Positions 44,876 through 55,502 of a stretch of DNA of 64,000 nucleotides are shown here, in pieces (the stretch's first letter is position 1; the number at the start of each line of letters is the position of its first letter). The stretch comes from Siccibacter colletis (lineage in GTDB: Bacteria; Pseudomonadota; Gammaproteobacteria; Enterobacterales; Enterobacteriaceae), in NCBI RefSeq assembly GCF_000696575.1, contig NZ_JMSQ01000011.1, positions 1 to 64,000 on the forward strand, written 5' to 3'. The notes under the pieces are model-generated. The model saw only the letters and a list, made by a program, of their open reading frames with translations. It ran no database searches and had not been told where the DNA came from. The position numbers and the translations under genes are program-made.

Positions 44876-46012
44876 ATGAGCACGGGAAGCCCACTTCACA
44901 CAGCACGCCGGGCAGTCACACTGTCGCTTATCGCGCTGGCAGTCGCAAGCTGCAGCAACAATAACACCTCGCAAGCTCCAATCAGTTCGGTGGGCGGCAA
45001 TGCCGGCACGGAAAGTTCCGGCGGCATGCTGGTCACGCAACCGCCTAAAATGGGCACGGTATCGCCTGCACCCGCACCGCAAATTCAGTCCGCGCAACCG
45101 GTCATTTCTGCTCCCGTTTCGCAGCCCGCTCCGGTGCAAAACACGATCGCTGAACCTGTACAAACCCAAAATGGGCGTATAGTTTACAATCGTCAGTATG
45201 GGAATATTCCTAAAGGTAGTTATACCGGTGGAAATACTTATACGGTCAAACGCGGCGATACGCTGTTCTATATCGCCTGGATCACCGGGAACGATTTCCG
45301 TGACCTGGCGCAGCGAAATGGCGTTGCGGCCCCGTACAGCCTGACTGTCGGGCAAACTCTTGAAATTGAAAATGCTTCAGGACGACCAATCACTCCGGGG
45401 AATACCGTCTCGGCCGCTGACGCCAGCGCCCAGGGACTGGCGACTAAACCCGCGCAAAATTCAACCAGGGTGGTTGCGTCCCAACCGACAATTACGTATT
45501 CTGAAAATTCAGGTGAACAGAGTGCTAATAAGATGTTGCCGGGTAATAAGAGCGCTGGGACTGTTGTCACAGCACCTGTAACCGCACCGGTTGTTAGCAC
45601 TACCGAACCCGTTGCCAGTAGTCAGACAGCCAGTGCCCCTGTCTCATCGTGGCGTTGGCCAACTGATGGCAAAGTCATCGAAAACTTCTCTTCCTCCGAG
45701 GGTGGGAACAGAGGTATCGATATCGCAGGCTCTAAGGGACAGAGCATCACGGCGACCGCAGATGGTCGGGTGGTTTACGCAGGAAATGCGCTGCGCGGTT
45801 ACGGTAATCTTATCATCATAAAACATAACGATGATTACCTGAGTGCCTACGCCCATAACGACACAATGCTGGTCCGGGAACAACAAGAAGTTAAGGCGGG
45901 GCAGAAAATCGCTACCATGGGTAGCACCGGAACCAGTTCAACACGTTTACATTTTGAAATTCGTTACAAGGGGAAATCCGTAAACCCGCTGCAGTTTTTA
46001 CCGCAGCGATGA
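44876..46012 (+). CDS. nlpD: Murein hydrolase activator lipoprotein NlpD
   Basis: Outer-membrane lipoprotein that activates the amidase AmiC at the division septum. It has 378 residues (E. coli 379). Signal peptide with lipobox AVASC (Cys26), a low-complexity Pro/Gln region, LysM domain at about 122-165 ([18 protein letters not shown]), a second linker, and a C-terminal LytM (M23) domain. The first zinc motif is degenerate (NRGIDIAG instead of HxGxD), while HFEIRY remains, as expected for a non-enzymatic activator. The rpoS main promoter lies inside this gene. Confidence 0.95.
   Translation: MSTGSPLHTARRAVTLSLIALAVASCSNNNTSQAPISSVGGNAGTESSGGMLVTQPPKMGTVSPAPAPQIQSAQPVISAPVSQPAPVQNTIAEPVQTQNGRIVYNRQYGNIPKGSYTGGNTYTVKRGDTLFYIAWITGNDFRDLAQRNGVAAPYSLTVGQTLEIENASGRPITPGNTVSAADASAQGLATKPAQNSTRVVASQPTITYSENSGEQSANKMLPGNKSAGTVVTAPVTAPVVSTTEPVASSQTASAPVSSWRWPTDGKVIENFSSSEGGNRGIDIAGSKGQSITATADGRVVYAGNALRGYGNLIIIKHNDDYLSAYAHNDTMLVREQQEVKAGQKIATMGSTGTSSTRLHFEIRYKGKSVNPLQFLPQR
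45474..45502 (+). promoter_or_regulatory. Main rpoS promoter inside nlpD
   Basis: TTGCGT (45474-45479), 17-base spacer, TATTCT (45497-45502). The surrounding bases (CCAACCGACAATTACG) match the E. coli rpoSp region, which also lies in nlpD. The start near 45509 gives a leader of about 607 nt, longer than the 567 nt of E. coli. Confidence 0.75.
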
Positions 46013-46035
46013 GTCGATGTAGTACCGCGCGTGCG

Positions 46036-46070
46036 GACTCACTCATGTCAGCGAACATGACGCATGAGTC
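46036..46070 (+). promoter_or_regulatory. Extra hairpin in the rpoS leader
   Basis: Between the nlpD stop and rpoS, a two-level inverted repeat (outer GACTCA/TGAGTC, inner CATGT/ACATG) lies about 45 bases before the rpoS start. The very 3' part of the leader (GGGATCACGGGTAGGAGCC) matches E. coli, but this stretch does not. It could alter the small-RNA-controlled folding of the leader; that is inference. Confidence 0.45.
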
Positions 46071-46115
46071 GCCGTCAGGTGCTGTATCCAGGGATCACGG
46101 GTAGGAGCCACCTTT

Positions 46116-47108
46116 ATGAGTCAGAATACGCTGAAAGTTCATGATTTAAATGAAGACGCGGAATTTGATGAGAACGGAGTAGAGGTTTTCGACGAGAAAG
46201 CCTTAGTAGAAGAGGAACCCAGTGAGAACGAACTTGCCGAAGAAGAGCTGTTATCACAGGGCGCTACACAACGTGTACTTGATGCCACTCAGCTGTACCT
46301 TGGTGAGATCGGTTATTCCCCGCTCTTAACCGCTGAAGAAGAAGTTTACTTCGCACGCCGCGCGCTGCGTGGTGATGTGGCATCCCGCCGTCGCATGATT
46401 GAAAGTAACCTGCGTCTGGTGGTGAAAATTGCACGTCGTTACAGCAATCGTGGTCTGGCACTGCTGGATCTGATTGAAGAAGGTAACCTCGGCCTGATTC
46501 GTGCCGTTGAGAAGTTTGACCCGGAACGCGGGTTCCGTTTCTCAACCTACGCAACCTGGTGGATCCGTCAGACCATCGAACGCGCCATCATGAATCAGAC
46601 CCGTACCATTCGCCTGCCGATTCATATCGTGAAAGAGCTGAATGTGTACCTTCGTACCGCACGCGAGCTCTCCCACAAGCTTGACCATGAGCCAAGCGCG
46701 GAAGAGATCGCAGAGCAGCTCGATAAACCGGTTGACGATGTTAGCCGTATGCTGCGTCTGAACGAGCGTATCACCTCGGTTGACACCCCTCTGGGCGGTG
46801 ACTCTGAGAAAGCGCTGCTGGACATTCTGGCCGATGAGAAAGAAAACGGTCCGGAAGACACCACGCAGGACGATGACATGAAGCAAAGCATCGTCAAATG
46901 GCTGTTCGAGCTGAACGCCAAACAGCGTGAAGTGCTGGCACGTCGCTTTGGTCTGCTCGGTTATGAAGCCGCAACCCTGGAAGACGTAGGCCGTGAAATC
47001 GGTCTGACACGCGAACGCGTGCGTCAGATTCAGGTAGAAGGTCTGCGCCGTCTGCGCGAAATTCTGCAGACGCAGGGCCTGAACATCGAAGCGCTGTTCC
47101 GCGAATAA
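46116..47108 (+). CDS. rpoS: Stationary-phase sigma factor RpoS
   Basis: Sigma-38, master regulator of the general stress response. It has 330 residues, the E. coli length. Regions: 1.2 ([21 protein letters not shown]), 2 ([31 protein letters not shown] with the -10-reading helix), 3 ([13 protein letters not shown], including the RssB-contact Lys area) and 4 with helix-turn-helix ([20 protein letters not shown]). The ribosome site TAGGAGCCACCTTT matches E. coli. Confidence 0.98.
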   Translation: MSQNTLKVHDLNEDAEFDENGVEVFDEKALVEEEPSENELAEEELLSQGATQRVLDATQLYLGEIGYSPLLTAEEEVYFARRALRGDVASRRRMIESNLRLVVKIARRYSNRGLALLDLIEEGNLGLIRAVEKFDPERGFRFSTYATWWIRQTIERAIMNQTRTIRLPIHIVKELNVYLRTARELSHKLDHEPSAEEIAEQLDKPVDDVSRMLRLNERITSVDTPLGGDSEKALLDILADEKENGPEDTTQDDDMKQSIVKWLFELNAKQREVLARRFGLLGYEAATLEDVGREIGLTRERVRQIQVEGLRRLREILQTQGLNIEALFRE

Positions 47109-47121
47109 TACGACGTTGTAT

Positions 47122-47155
47122 AAAAAAGGCCGGTCAAATGACCGGCCTTTTTTTT
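47122..47155. terminator. Bidirectional terminator rpoS/osmC
   Basis: AAAAAA-GGCCGGTC-AAAT-GACCGGCC-TTTTTTTT. The A-run on the left and T-run on the right let it serve both rpoS (plus) and osmC (minus), which converge here. Confidence 0.93.
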
Positions 47156-47199
47156 GCTTGCTGATAAGGCCGGCTCACCGTAGCGTGCCGGCCTGCAGC

Positions 47200-47628
47200 T
47201 TAATTCAGCGTGTAGTCGAGCGTGATCTCGGCATTCAGTACCTGAGAAACCGGGCAACCCGCTTTGGCTTTCTGAATGATGGCGTCAAACGCGGCATCTT
47301 CGATATCCGGCACGCGCACCTTACTCTGCAGGGCGATTTTGGTGATCGCAAAGCCAGCGTCTTTCTTATCCAGCGACACATCCGCCGTGGTATCGATGCT
47401 CTGCGCGGTATACCCTTCATCACCCAGCATCAGGGAGAGCGCCATAGAGAAGCAGGCCGCATGCGCCGCACCGATCAGCTCTTCCGGGTTAGTTCCCGCT
47501 GCACCCTCAAAACGGGTGTTGAAGCCGTACGGCTGCTGGTTCAGGGCGCCACTCTCGGTAGACACGGTACCTTTTCCGCGTTTGATATCGCCTTCCCAGT
47601 GTGCTTGCCCTTTCTTATGAATGGTCAT
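47200..47628 (-). CDS. osmC: Organic hydroperoxide reductase OsmC
   Basis: Thiol peroxidase that reduces organic hydroperoxides. It has 142 residues (E. coli 143) and is nearly identical to E. coli OsmC in the first 60 residues. The active cysteines are Cys59 (AAHAACFSMALS) and Cys125 (AGCPVSQV). In E. coli osmC is RpoS-dependent and lies far away; here it is convergent with rpoS itself. The ribosome site AGGAGC lies 5 bases before the ATG. Confidence 0.95.
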   Translation of the reverse strand: MTIHKKGQAHWEGDIKRGKGTVSTESGALNQQPYGFNTRFEGAAGTNPEELIGAAHAACFSMALSLMLGDEGYTAQSIDTTADVSLDKKDAGFAITKIALQSKVRVPDIEDAAFDAIIQKAKAGCPVSQVLNAEITLDYTLN

Positions 47629-47756
47629 GCTTAGCTCCTTTTTTCTCTGAATGAAGTGCTAAGTATAGGAGCTGATAACGGGGTTGGGTGGGAACTCGGA
47701 GCCTTCCGGGTTTGAGGATGCTCCTCCTCTACAGCGGTAAGGAAGGAGCAGGCTAA

Positions 47757-50309
47757 CTACACCAGGTTTTTCAGGCGGTAGATCCACTCCAGCGCCTGAC
47801 GCGGAGAGAGGGAGTCGGGGTCGAGATTTTCCAGCGCTTCCAGCGCCGGGGAGGTCTCCTCCGCCGGAACCAGCAGCGACATCTGGGTGCCGTCGATTTG
47901 CGTGGCCGCCGCGTTGCCCGACAGGCTCTCCAGCTCGCGCAGTTTGGCTCTGGCGCGCTTGATCACCTCTTTCGGCACGCCCGCCAGCGCCGCTACCGCC
48001 AGGCCGTAACTTTTGCTCGCCGCGCCATCCTGCACGCTGTGCATAAAGGCGATGGTATCGCCATGTTCGATAGCGTCCAGGTGAACGTTCGCCACGCCTT
48101 CCATCTTCTCGGGCAGGGTGGTCAGCTCGAAGTAATGGGTCGCAAACAGCGTCAGCGCCTTAATGCGGTTCGCCAGACTCTCGGCGCAGGCCCAGGCCAG
48201 CGACAGGCCATCATAGGTCGAGGTGCCGCGCCCAATCTCATCCATCAGCACCAGGCTGTTTTCCGTGGCGTTATGCAGGATGTTGGCGGTCTCGGTCATC
48301 TCCACCATAAAGGTTGAGCGTCCCGACGCCAGATCGTCCGCCGCACCGACGCGGGTAAAGATGCGGTCCACCGGACCAATCTCCGCCTGCGTTGCCGGCA
48401 CGAAGCTGCCGATGTGCGCCATCAGCACAATAAGCGCGGTCTGCCGCATATAGGTACTTTTACCGCCCATATTCGGGCCGGTGATAATCAGCATCCGGCG
48501 CTGGGGCGAGAGCGACAGCGGGTTTGCGATAAACGGCTCGTTCAGCACCTGCTCCACCACCGGGTGACGGCCTTCGGTAATGCGAATGCCTGGTTTATCG
48601 CTCAGCGTCGGGCAGTGATAGTTCAGCGCATCAGCACGCTCGGCAAGGTTAACCAGCACGTCCAGCTCCGCCAGCGCCGCCGCGCTCTGCTGAAGATCGC
48701 CGAGGTGCGGCAGCAGCAGATCGAACAGCTCCTCGTAGAGCTGCTTCTCCAGCGCCAGCGCTTTGCCTTTCGAAGTCAGTACCTTGTCTTCGTACTCTTT
48801 GAGTTCCGGAATGATGTAGCGCTCGGCATTCTTCAGCGTCTGGCGGCGCACGTAGTTGATGGGCACCAGATGGCTCTGTCCGCGGCTGACCTGAATGTAG
48901 TACCCGTGTACCGCATTAAACCCGACCTTCAGGGTATCCAGCCCAAGCTTCTCGCGCTCGCGGATCTCCAGCCGGTCGAGGTAATCGGTCGCCCCGTCGG
49001 CCAGCGCGCGCCACTCGTCCAGCTCGGCGTTATAGCCGGGCGCGATTACACCGCCATCGCGTACCAGTACCGGCGGTGCTTCGATGACCGCGCGTTCCAG
49101 CAGCTCGCGCAGGTCGGTGAACTCGCCCATGGTATCGCGCAGGGTCTGTACATAATCGGTGTCGACATCGGCCAGCATGTCGCGCAGCGCCGGTAGCTGC
49201 TGGAACGCGTGACGCATCCGCGCCAGGTCGCGCGGGCGGGCAGTACGCAGCGCCAGACGCGCCAGAATACGTTCCAGATCCCCCACCTGGCGCAGCACCG
49301 GCTGGAGCTCGGCGGTGCGCTCCATCAGCGCGCTCAGGGTCTGCTGGCGCTTGCGCAGCACGTCACGATCGCGCACCGGCATATGCAGCCAGCGCTTGAG
49401 CATCCGGCTGCCCATCGGCGTGACCGTGCAGTCGAGCACCGACGCCAGGGTATTTTCAATGCCGCCGCTGAGGTTCTGGGTGATCTCCAGATTGCGGCGC
49501 GTGGCGGCATCCATAATGATGCCATCCTGCTGGCGCTCCATGGTGATGGAACGAATATGGGGCAGGGCGGTGCGCTGGGTATCTTTTACGTACTGCAGCA
49601 GGCAGCCTGCAGCACACAGCCCACGCGGCGCGTTTTCGACGCCGAAGCCGATCAGATCCCGCGTGCCGAACTGCATGTTGAGCTGCTGGCGCGCGGTGTC
49701 GATTTCAAACTCCCACAGTGGGCGACGGCGCAGCCCGCGGCGGCCATCGATCAGCGCCATATCAGTAAAATCTTCGGCATAAAGCAGCTCGGCAGGGTTG
49801 GTGCGCTGCAGCTCGGCGGCCATGGTTTCTTTATCCTGCGGCTCGCTGAGGAGAAAACGGCCAGAGCTGATATCCAGCGTCGCGTAGCCAAAGCCTTTCG
49901 CATCCTGCCAGATGGCGGCCAGTAGATTGTCCTGACGCTCCTGCAGCAGCGCCTCGTCGCTGATGGTGCCAGGCGTGACGATACGCACCACTTTGCGCTC
50001 CACCGGCCCTTTTGAGGTTGCCGGATCGCCAATCTGTTCGCAGATGGCCACCGACTCACCGAGGTTCACCAGCTTCGCCAGGTAGTTTTCCACCGCGTGA
50101 TGCGGCACACCGGCCATCGGGATCGGCTCGCCCGCCGACGCGCCGCGTTTTGTCAGGGAGATATCCAGCAGCTGCGACGCACGCTTCGCATCGTCATAAA
50201 ACAGCTCGTAGAAGTCACCCATCCGGTAGAACAACAGGATCTCCGGATGCTCCGCTTTCAGCTTCAGGTACTGCTGCATCATGGGGGTGTGGGCGTCGAG
50301 ATTAGCCAT
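47757..50309 (-). CDS. mutS: DNA mismatch repair protein MutS
   Basis: Mismatch sensor and ABC-type ATPase. From the ATG at 50309 (GGAG 5 bases upstream) it has 850 residues (E. coli 853); a longer in-frame start at 50393 lacks support. The mismatch-wedging Phe33-Tyr-Glu35 is in [16 protein letters not shown], Walker A is [15 protein letters not shown], Walker B is [16 protein letters not shown], and the clamp-binding QMSLL motif is near the C-terminus. It marks the end of the conserved core; the DNA to its right is accessory. Confidence 0.97.
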   Translation of the reverse strand: MANLDAHTPMMQQYLKLKAEHPEILLFYRMGDFYELFYDDAKRASQLLDISLTKRGASAGEPIPMAGVPHHAVENYLAKLVNLGESVAICEQIGDPATSKGPVERKVVRIVTPGTISDEALLQERQDNLLAAIWQDAKGFGYATLDISSGRFLLSEPQDKETMAAELQRTNPAELLYAEDFTDMALIDGRRGLRRRPLWEFEIDTARQQLNMQFGTRDLIGFGVENAPRGLCAAGCLLQYVKDTQRTALPHIRSITMERQQDGIIMDAATRRNLEITQNLSGGIENTLASVLDCTVTPMGSRMLKRWLHMPVRDRDVLRKRQQTLSALMERTAELQPVLRQVGDLERILARLALRTARPRDLARMRHAFQQLPALRDMLADVDTDYVQTLRDTMGEFTDLRELLERAVIEAPPVLVRDGGVIAPGYNAELDEWRALADGATDYLDRLEIREREKLGLDTLKVGFNAVHGYYIQVSRGQSHLVPINYVRRQTLKNAERYIIPELKEYEDKVLTSKGKALALEKQLYEELFDLLLPHLGDLQQSAAALAELDVLVNLAERADALNYHCPTLSDKPGIRITEGRHPVVEQVLNEPFIANPLSLSPQRRMLIITGPNMGGKSTYMRQTALIVLMAHIGSFVPATQAEIGPVDRIFTRVGAADDLASGRSTFMVEMTETANILHNATENSLVLMDEIGRGTSTYDGLSLAWACAESLANRIKALTLFATHYFELTTLPEKMEGVANVHLDAIEHGDTIAFMHSVQDGAASKSYGLAVAALAGVPKEVIKRARAKLRELESLSGNAAATQIDGTQMSLLVPAEETSPALEALENLDPDSLSPRQALEWIYRLKNLV

Positions 50310-50774
50310 TGTGCTCCAGCGTTTGATGTCTATGTTATTGAATTTCAATGAGGGCGTGAGTTTAGTGTTCTCATCAGGTGCACGCCTTTTCAATACATCT
50401 CATGAAGGTCGGAAGAGTGACGCAGCCGCGCTGCATCGTCCGCATTGCGTTTCATAAGGATACAGGGCGCATGATAACGAAGTCTGGGAAGCAGGAAAAC
50501 AACAGGGCAAGCGGGAGGAATGAAAAGCACGAAGCGCTTCGTAAAAATCAATCGCAGCGGCAGCCAGGCACCGATATATCCTGGATATGACATTTTTATG
50601 AACACAGTCACAAATGCATAAGTTTCTCTTCTGTTCGTGAAACCAGAGGCGCGTAGCGCTCACTCAACCTTATCGTTGCGCGATGGGAAGGGGCGGTACT
50701 CATTTCGCAAGGTCAAGGGTGGGTCGGCGCTTCGCGCTGGCTTAATCGCAGCAGATTTTAGCGGAGTGAGAAAC
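50310..50774. other. Region between mutS and the 722-residue gene
   Basis: 465 bases that start the accessory segment. No gene is supported. A 14-base perfect palindrome ACGAAGCGCTTCGT is at 50529-50542. The last 20 bases contain the ribosome site of the next gene (GGAGTGAG). No hrp-box or PIP-box-like promoter was recognised. Confidence 0.5.
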
Positions 50775-52943
50775 ATGGTTAACCACGTAGGCGGTCACCG
50801 ACCACATATTGCCCACAGCAATACGAACAACATAGAGCTGTCGAACAGAGGGTCACAGGAAACCCAGTCTGCTGCACGCGCAGATCAAGCAGCAACGGCC
50901 CGGCATAAAAACATCAACGACATTGCCCATATCCTGACGGACTATTTCCCTGCTGATATTGCGAAAGAGAAAGCCACTGCGCTGCACGATGAGCTGGGCC
51001 AGAAGCCCAGCGATGTCGAGGCGGTGATAAAAAAAGGGTACGAGTTTGACAAGGTGACAAAAGCGTTTGAAGGTGCCGTCGGTGCGCTGGGCTATGCCCT
51101 GTCGGAGGTGCCGGGCGATCTTATTGGTAAGGGCATTTGTCATCAGTTGGGATTACAGCCCGGCACCCATGTGCACGATATGGTTTCCGGTATGGCAGGC
51201 GGCATGACGGCAGTAGGGTTTAAAGCCGTGCTGGAAAAAGTGTTTGCCAACAGCGTGAAAGATACAAAATGGATGCAGGCTGATATGGATGCGCTGGAAC
51301 CCTATATGCAGGAAGTGGTGAAAAAACGCGACAACGGCGTGCATAAGGTGTCTCAGGCCGCTATGGGTGGGTCGGGCTTCGATGCGCGTAATATTTTCAC
51401 CGGTTCCGTGGCGGTGGGGACACAGGCGCTGCCAGAAAATGACCCGCATGCGCCACCGCCCGGTATCCTTGAAAGCACCACAAAGCCTGGCTATATCGGC
51501 AATAAAGTCGTCAGCGGTGTCCTGACCGCAGCGGCAGGCTCATTAAGTGGTGTGGTCCAGAATAAATACGACAGACTTCACGGTCCCGAATTCCTGTTTG
51601 GCCGCACCGACTGGAAAGAGCGCTATATGGCGCTGTCGAAAACCACGATGTCCGATCAGATTTATAACGGAGGAAAAAATCGACTGGCGACCGCGGGAAG
51701 GGATGCTTTTACCACCGGCGATAACTGGCGTGCGGGTTTTGCGAACCTTGGTACACCGAATCAGTTCGCAGAAAAGGTCGCACTGGGTGTCGGGCTTGGG
51801 TTGACCAACATGGCAAAAACAAGTGCGCGTGAAGATGTCCTTGCGGATGCTATCAGCAACACAGGCCTTGATCGAACCTCTCTGTTGTCCAGTCCGGCAT
51901 TCCGCTCAAGAGTGGAGGCCGCTGCGCAAGGGGCGAACCTCGGTGCGGCAGCGCTGGCTTATTTTGGTCAGGGGTTAGCAGGTGTCAGCACGACCGAGCT
52001 CATGGCGATGTATCATCGCTGGCGTGATTCCGGGGCTGAGACGACCGGCGACACCACTACACCATCACCGGCCACGGCGCAGGATATTCCGCTGCCAGAC
52101 GGGGGCGACAGCGCGTTAGCCACCCCCGCCAGCTCTGTTCACTCTGCAGCAACCAGCGCCGAGGATGCCTCCCCGCCGTCGCGCCCGGCCAGCCCGGCAA
52201 GCACCGCTGAGACCACCGGGTCGAATGCGGAGCAGGACTTTGACAGCACCGCCGCTACGGCTGCCAGCAGCCCGCGTCCGGCCAGCCCGGCAAGTTCAGC
52301 AAGTCCCGCCAGCGTCACCGGTTCGGAAATGAACCGAATGTTCGCCAGCAATGCCACCACGCCCGCTGGCACAGCGCGTCCGGCCAGTCCGGCGAGTACC
52401 GCTGAGACAACCGGGTCAGATGCGGAGCAGGATTTCAACAGCACCGCCGCTACGGCTGCCAGCAGCCCGCGTCCGGCCAGCCCGGCCCGCCCGGCAAGCC
52501 CCGCCAGCATCACCGGTTCGGAGATGAACCGGATGTTCGCCAGCAACGCGACCACGCCCGCTGGGACGCCACGCCCGGCAAGCCCTTCGAGCGTCACCGG
52601 TTCAGAGATGAACCGGATGTTCGCCAGCAACGCCACCACGCCCGCCGGGACGCCACGCCCGGCAAGCCCTGCGAGCGTCACCGGTTCAGAGATGAACCGG
52701 ATGTTCGCCAGCAACGCGACCACACCCGCCGGGACGCCACGCCCGGCAAGCCCGGCCTCATCAGTGGTTACCGGGCAGGATGTCCCGCTACCCGACAGCC
52801 GCGAGGGATCCATCATCAGCGACACCGCGTCGATCAGCAGCCGCGCCAGCGCACCGCCGGTCGCCTCGCGTCATCAGATGGAAGCCCAGCAGCTGGCAGA
52901 GCGTATCGGTAAGATGACCTCGCCCTCCAGTAAATCGCTATAA
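50775..52943 (+). CDS. Unrecognised 722-residue protein with Pro/Ala/Ser repeat tail
   Basis: Not recognised. The ATG at 50775 follows GGAGTGAGAAAC and is preferred to earlier in-frame codons. There is no signal peptide. Residues about 1-45 are polar; 45-440 are mainly alpha-helical with Gly/Ala-rich, possibly membrane-active stretches (FEGAVGALGYALSEVPGDLI, MVSGMAGGMTAVGFKAVLE, GVLTAAAGSLSGVV, GANLGAAALAYFGQGLAGV). From about 440 a repeat tail follows, bounded by similar motifs AQDIPLPDGG and GQDVPLPDS. The architecture (helical body plus disordered repetitive tail, no Sec signal) recalls injected effectors or phage/toxin-associated proteins, but this is only a resemblance. It is followed by its own terminator and then by CDI remnants. 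Confidence 0.75.
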   Translation: MVNHVGGHRPHIAHSNTNNIELSNRGSQETQSAARADQAATARHKNINDIAHILTDYFPADIAKEKATALHDELGQKPSDVEAVIKKGYEFDKVTKAFEGAVGALGYALSEVPGDLIGKGICHQLGLQPGTHVHDMVSGMAGGMTAVGFKAVLEKVFANSVKDTKWMQADMDALEPYMQEVVKKRDNGVHKVSQAAMGGSGFDARNIFTGSVAVGTQALPENDPHAPPPGILESTTKPGYIGNKVVSGVLTAAAGSLSGVVQNKYDRLHGPEFLFGRTDWKERYMALSKTTMSDQIYNGGKNRLATAGRDAFTTGDNWRAGFANLGTPNQFAEKVALGVGLGLTNMAKTSAREDVLADAISNTGLDRTSLLSSPAFRSRVEAAAQGANLGAAALAYFGQGLAGVSTTELMAMYHRWRDSGAETTGDTTTPSPATAQDIPLPDGGDSALATPASSVHSAATSAEDASPPSRPASPASTAETTGSNAEQDFDSTAATAASSPRPASPASSASPASVTGSEMNRMFASNATTPAGTARPASPASTAETTGSDAEQDFNSTAATAASSPRPASPARPASPASITGSEMNRMFASNATTPAGTPRPASPSSVTGSEMNRMFASNATTPAGTPRPASPASVTGSEMNRMFASNATTPAGTPRPASPASSVVTGQDVPLPDSREGSIISDTASISSRASAPPVASRHQMEAQQLAERIGKMTSPSSKSL
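52203..52761 (+). repeat. Nested coding repeats, 195 bp and 84 bp
   Basis: A 195-base (65-codon) compound unit occurs twice (52203-52397, 52398-52592), made of a STAETTGS.AEQDF part and a TGSEMNRMFASNATTPAG part. The second part then repeats alone with a period of exactly 84 bases (28 codons), starting at 52509, 52593 and 52677. Frame is kept throughout, so the protein tail grows or shrinks in whole units. Confidence 0.93.
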
Positions 52944-52964
52944 ATTATACGGAAAGGCTGACAG

Positions 52965-52991
52965 CCGCAGGCATTGCCCTGCGGTTTTTTT
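52965..52991 (+). terminator. Terminator after the 722-residue gene
   Basis: CCGCAGG-CATTGC-CCTGCGG hairpin with a seven-base T-run, 21 bases after the stop codon. It separates this gene from the cdiA remnant that begins 19 bases later. Confidence 0.92.
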
Positions 52992-53009
52992 ATAGCGGGA
53001 GAATAGTAA

Positions 53010-55490
53010 TTAACGAACCGTTATCGCAGCCTTGTTGCCCATGAAGAGAGCGACACGGTTACCGGCAGTCGTCTCACCGTTGGCGATAACCTCGCCATCA
53101 CCGCCACCGGTAAAGGCAACGCGGCAAACAACGGGGATATCACCGTAGTTGGTAGCCAGCTTAAGGCCGGGAAAGATGTTACGCTGGATGCCGCTCGCGA
53201 TATCAATCTGATTTCCGGGCAGAATACCAACCTGGTCACGGGCAGCAACAGCAGCCATGGCGGTAGCGTGGGCGTCGCGCTGGGATTCGGCGGCACCACC
53301 AACGGGCTGAGCGTGTCGGCCAACGCGAACGCCAGCAGCGGCAAACAAAAGGGGAATTCCCTCACCCACAGCAACACCACCGTGAATGCCGGTAATACGG
53401 TAACGCTGGTCAGCGACCGCGACACCGCTCTTGCCGGTGCGCAGGTTAAAGGCTCGCAGGTGACGGCTGACGTTGGCCGCAGCCTGACCATCGCCAGCCA
53501 GCAGGACATCGACAACTACACCAGCAAGCAGGGCAGCGTCAGCGGCGGGCTGAGTTATACCTTTGGTGGTGGTGGGCCGGGCGGCAGCTTTAGTTTCAGC
53601 CGTGACAAAATGGACAGCAAATACCGCAGCGTCAACGACCAGAGCGGGCTGTTCGCCGGGGCAGGCGGGTTCGACGTCACCGTGGGCGAGCACACCCAGC
53701 TCGACGGCGCGGTACTGGCAAGCACAGCAACCGCAGACAAAAACCGTCTCGACACCGGCACGCTGGGCTTCGGGGATATCTACAACGAAGCCGACTTCAG
53801 GGTACAGCACCAGGGCGGCGGGTTCAGCACCGGGGGCATCGGCGCGCTGATTGCCAGCAACATCGGCAATGTGATGCTGATGGGTGCCGGCAGCAACGGA
53901 CATTCCGACGGTACCACGCAGGCCGCCATCAGCCAGGGCACCATCGTAGTGCGGGACCAGGACCGGCAGAAGCAGGATGTGGCCGACCTGAGCCGCGACG
54001 CGCAGAACGCCAACGACAGCATCAGCAAAATCTTCGACAAGGAAAAAGAGCAGCGCCGCATGGAGCAGGCGCAGCTTATCGGTGAGATTAGCTCGCAGGT
54101 CGGGAAGATTGTGTCGACGTACGGTGAGATTGCGGCGACCGAAAGCGCGAATGAAAAAATGAAAGGCGTGCAGCAGGAGGACAGGGAAAGTGCACGCAAA
54201 GCGTGGGAACAGCTCAATCCGAATAAAACGGCGACAGAACAGGACGTCTCACAGTATCTCTACGACGGGTTCTATAACAGTGCCCTGGAGAAGAGTGAGA
54301 TGGGAACGGGCGGGTCGTACCAGCGCGCCATCCAGGCCACTACCGCTATCGTTCAGGGGCTGAGCGGCGGCAATATCAACGCAGCACTTGCCGGGGCTGC
54401 CGCACCTTACCTTGCCAATCAAATCGCACAGCATATTGCTAAAGAGGATAAGGAAGCACGCCTGATTGCGCATGCCGTTCTCGGTGCAGCCCTGGCCGCC
54501 GTCCAGAAACAGGATATCGCCGCAGGCGCAGCGGGCGCCAGCATCGGCGAGCTGGCCGGGATGATTGCACTTGACCTCAAAGGCGTCACGGCAGGCGAGC
54601 TTTCCGAGGCGGACAAGCAGACCGTGAGCGCGCTGGCGACGCTGGCGTCAACCCTGGCCGGCGGGCTGATTGGTGATAATGGCGCAACGGCAGTTAATGC
54701 GGGCCTGGCCGGGAAGAATGCGGTTGAGAATAATGCTCTGAGTTCAACTCAGGCGCTGACTTTTGATAAAGAACTGTCGGACTGCCGCAAATCCGGTGGG
54801 GACTGCCAGGCGATTATTGATAAATGGAAAGCCATCAGTGACAAACAGAGTGCAGAAACCGACCAGAAGCTGAAAGACAATCCGCTGGAAGCCCAGGTTA
54901 TTGATAAGGAAGTTGCTCAGGGCGGCGTTGGTATGACAGAGCGTCCCGGCTGGATGGGCAATCTCGGCCTGGCGGTAATGACCAGTGAGGAAGCCAAAGC
55001 TTATGTCCAAAAATGGAATGGACAGGACTTGGCAAACATAGACGTTAATAGCCCTGGCTGGACAAAATTTGCTGCGTTTGCATCTGATCCGGAAAATCAG
55101 GCAGCATTGGCATCAATGGGGATGCTGGGTAAAAATATTGTTCAACTTGCTAAAAATTTCGCTAAAGGATATATACCATCGAAAGGTTTACCTGTACCTG
55201 CTGGGTTATCTAAAGACATCCACTCAGGTCAACAGGGGAAACACATTCCAGGGCATAATAACTATACACCAGGTCGTTCCCCACTACTTGACGGCATTGA
55301 ACCACAGAAACTATTGAATGGGGTTCATTCTGGTGAATATAAGATAATTAGGATGACTCCCAGAAATCAACCTGTTGTTAACTTCGTAAAGCCCATTGGT
55401 AATTATGAAGGACAACCAACAAATTACGGGATAGTACATTATGGAAAAAATGGTGCGCATATCGTTCCAGCAAATCCTGTGCAACATTAA
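53010..55490 (+). pseudogene. cdiA: 5'-truncated cdiA with type-50 toxin C-terminus
   Basis: C-terminal remnant of a contact-dependent inhibition (CDI) exoprotein. The frame is open from 53010 (just after a stop at 53007) but has no start codon until a GTG at 53268, and it begins mid-way through FHA-type repeats (SDTVTGSRLTVGDNLAITATG). FHA repeats run to about 53900, then a helical pretoxin segment with Gly/Ala hydrophobic stretches, the VENN motif at 54723-54734, and a variable tail. The last ~90 residues (GKHIPGHNNYTPGRS... YGIVHYGKNGAHIVP) match my recollection of the polymorphic toxin type 50 (Ntox50) domain, a predicted nuclease. About 2000 residues, the signal peptide and cdiB are missing, so it is not secreted as is; it may be an orphan module that can recombine with a full cdiA elsewhere. 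Confidence 0.85.
53973..54420 (+). repeat. 448-bp direct repeat, copy 1 (pretoxin segment)
   Basis: Codes for QDVADLSRDAQNANDSISK through AGAAAPYLAN of the cdiA remnant. It is repeated at 56825-57272 with the same length and only about a dozen and a half differences. Confidence 0.92.
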
Positions 55491-55502
55491 GGAATTAAGG
55501 TT

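Noticed and set aside
52139-52825. 228-codon minus-strand frame with regular repeats
   Set aside because: It is the mirror of the tandem repeats in the 722-residue gene; repeats of 84 and 195 bases stay open on both strands.
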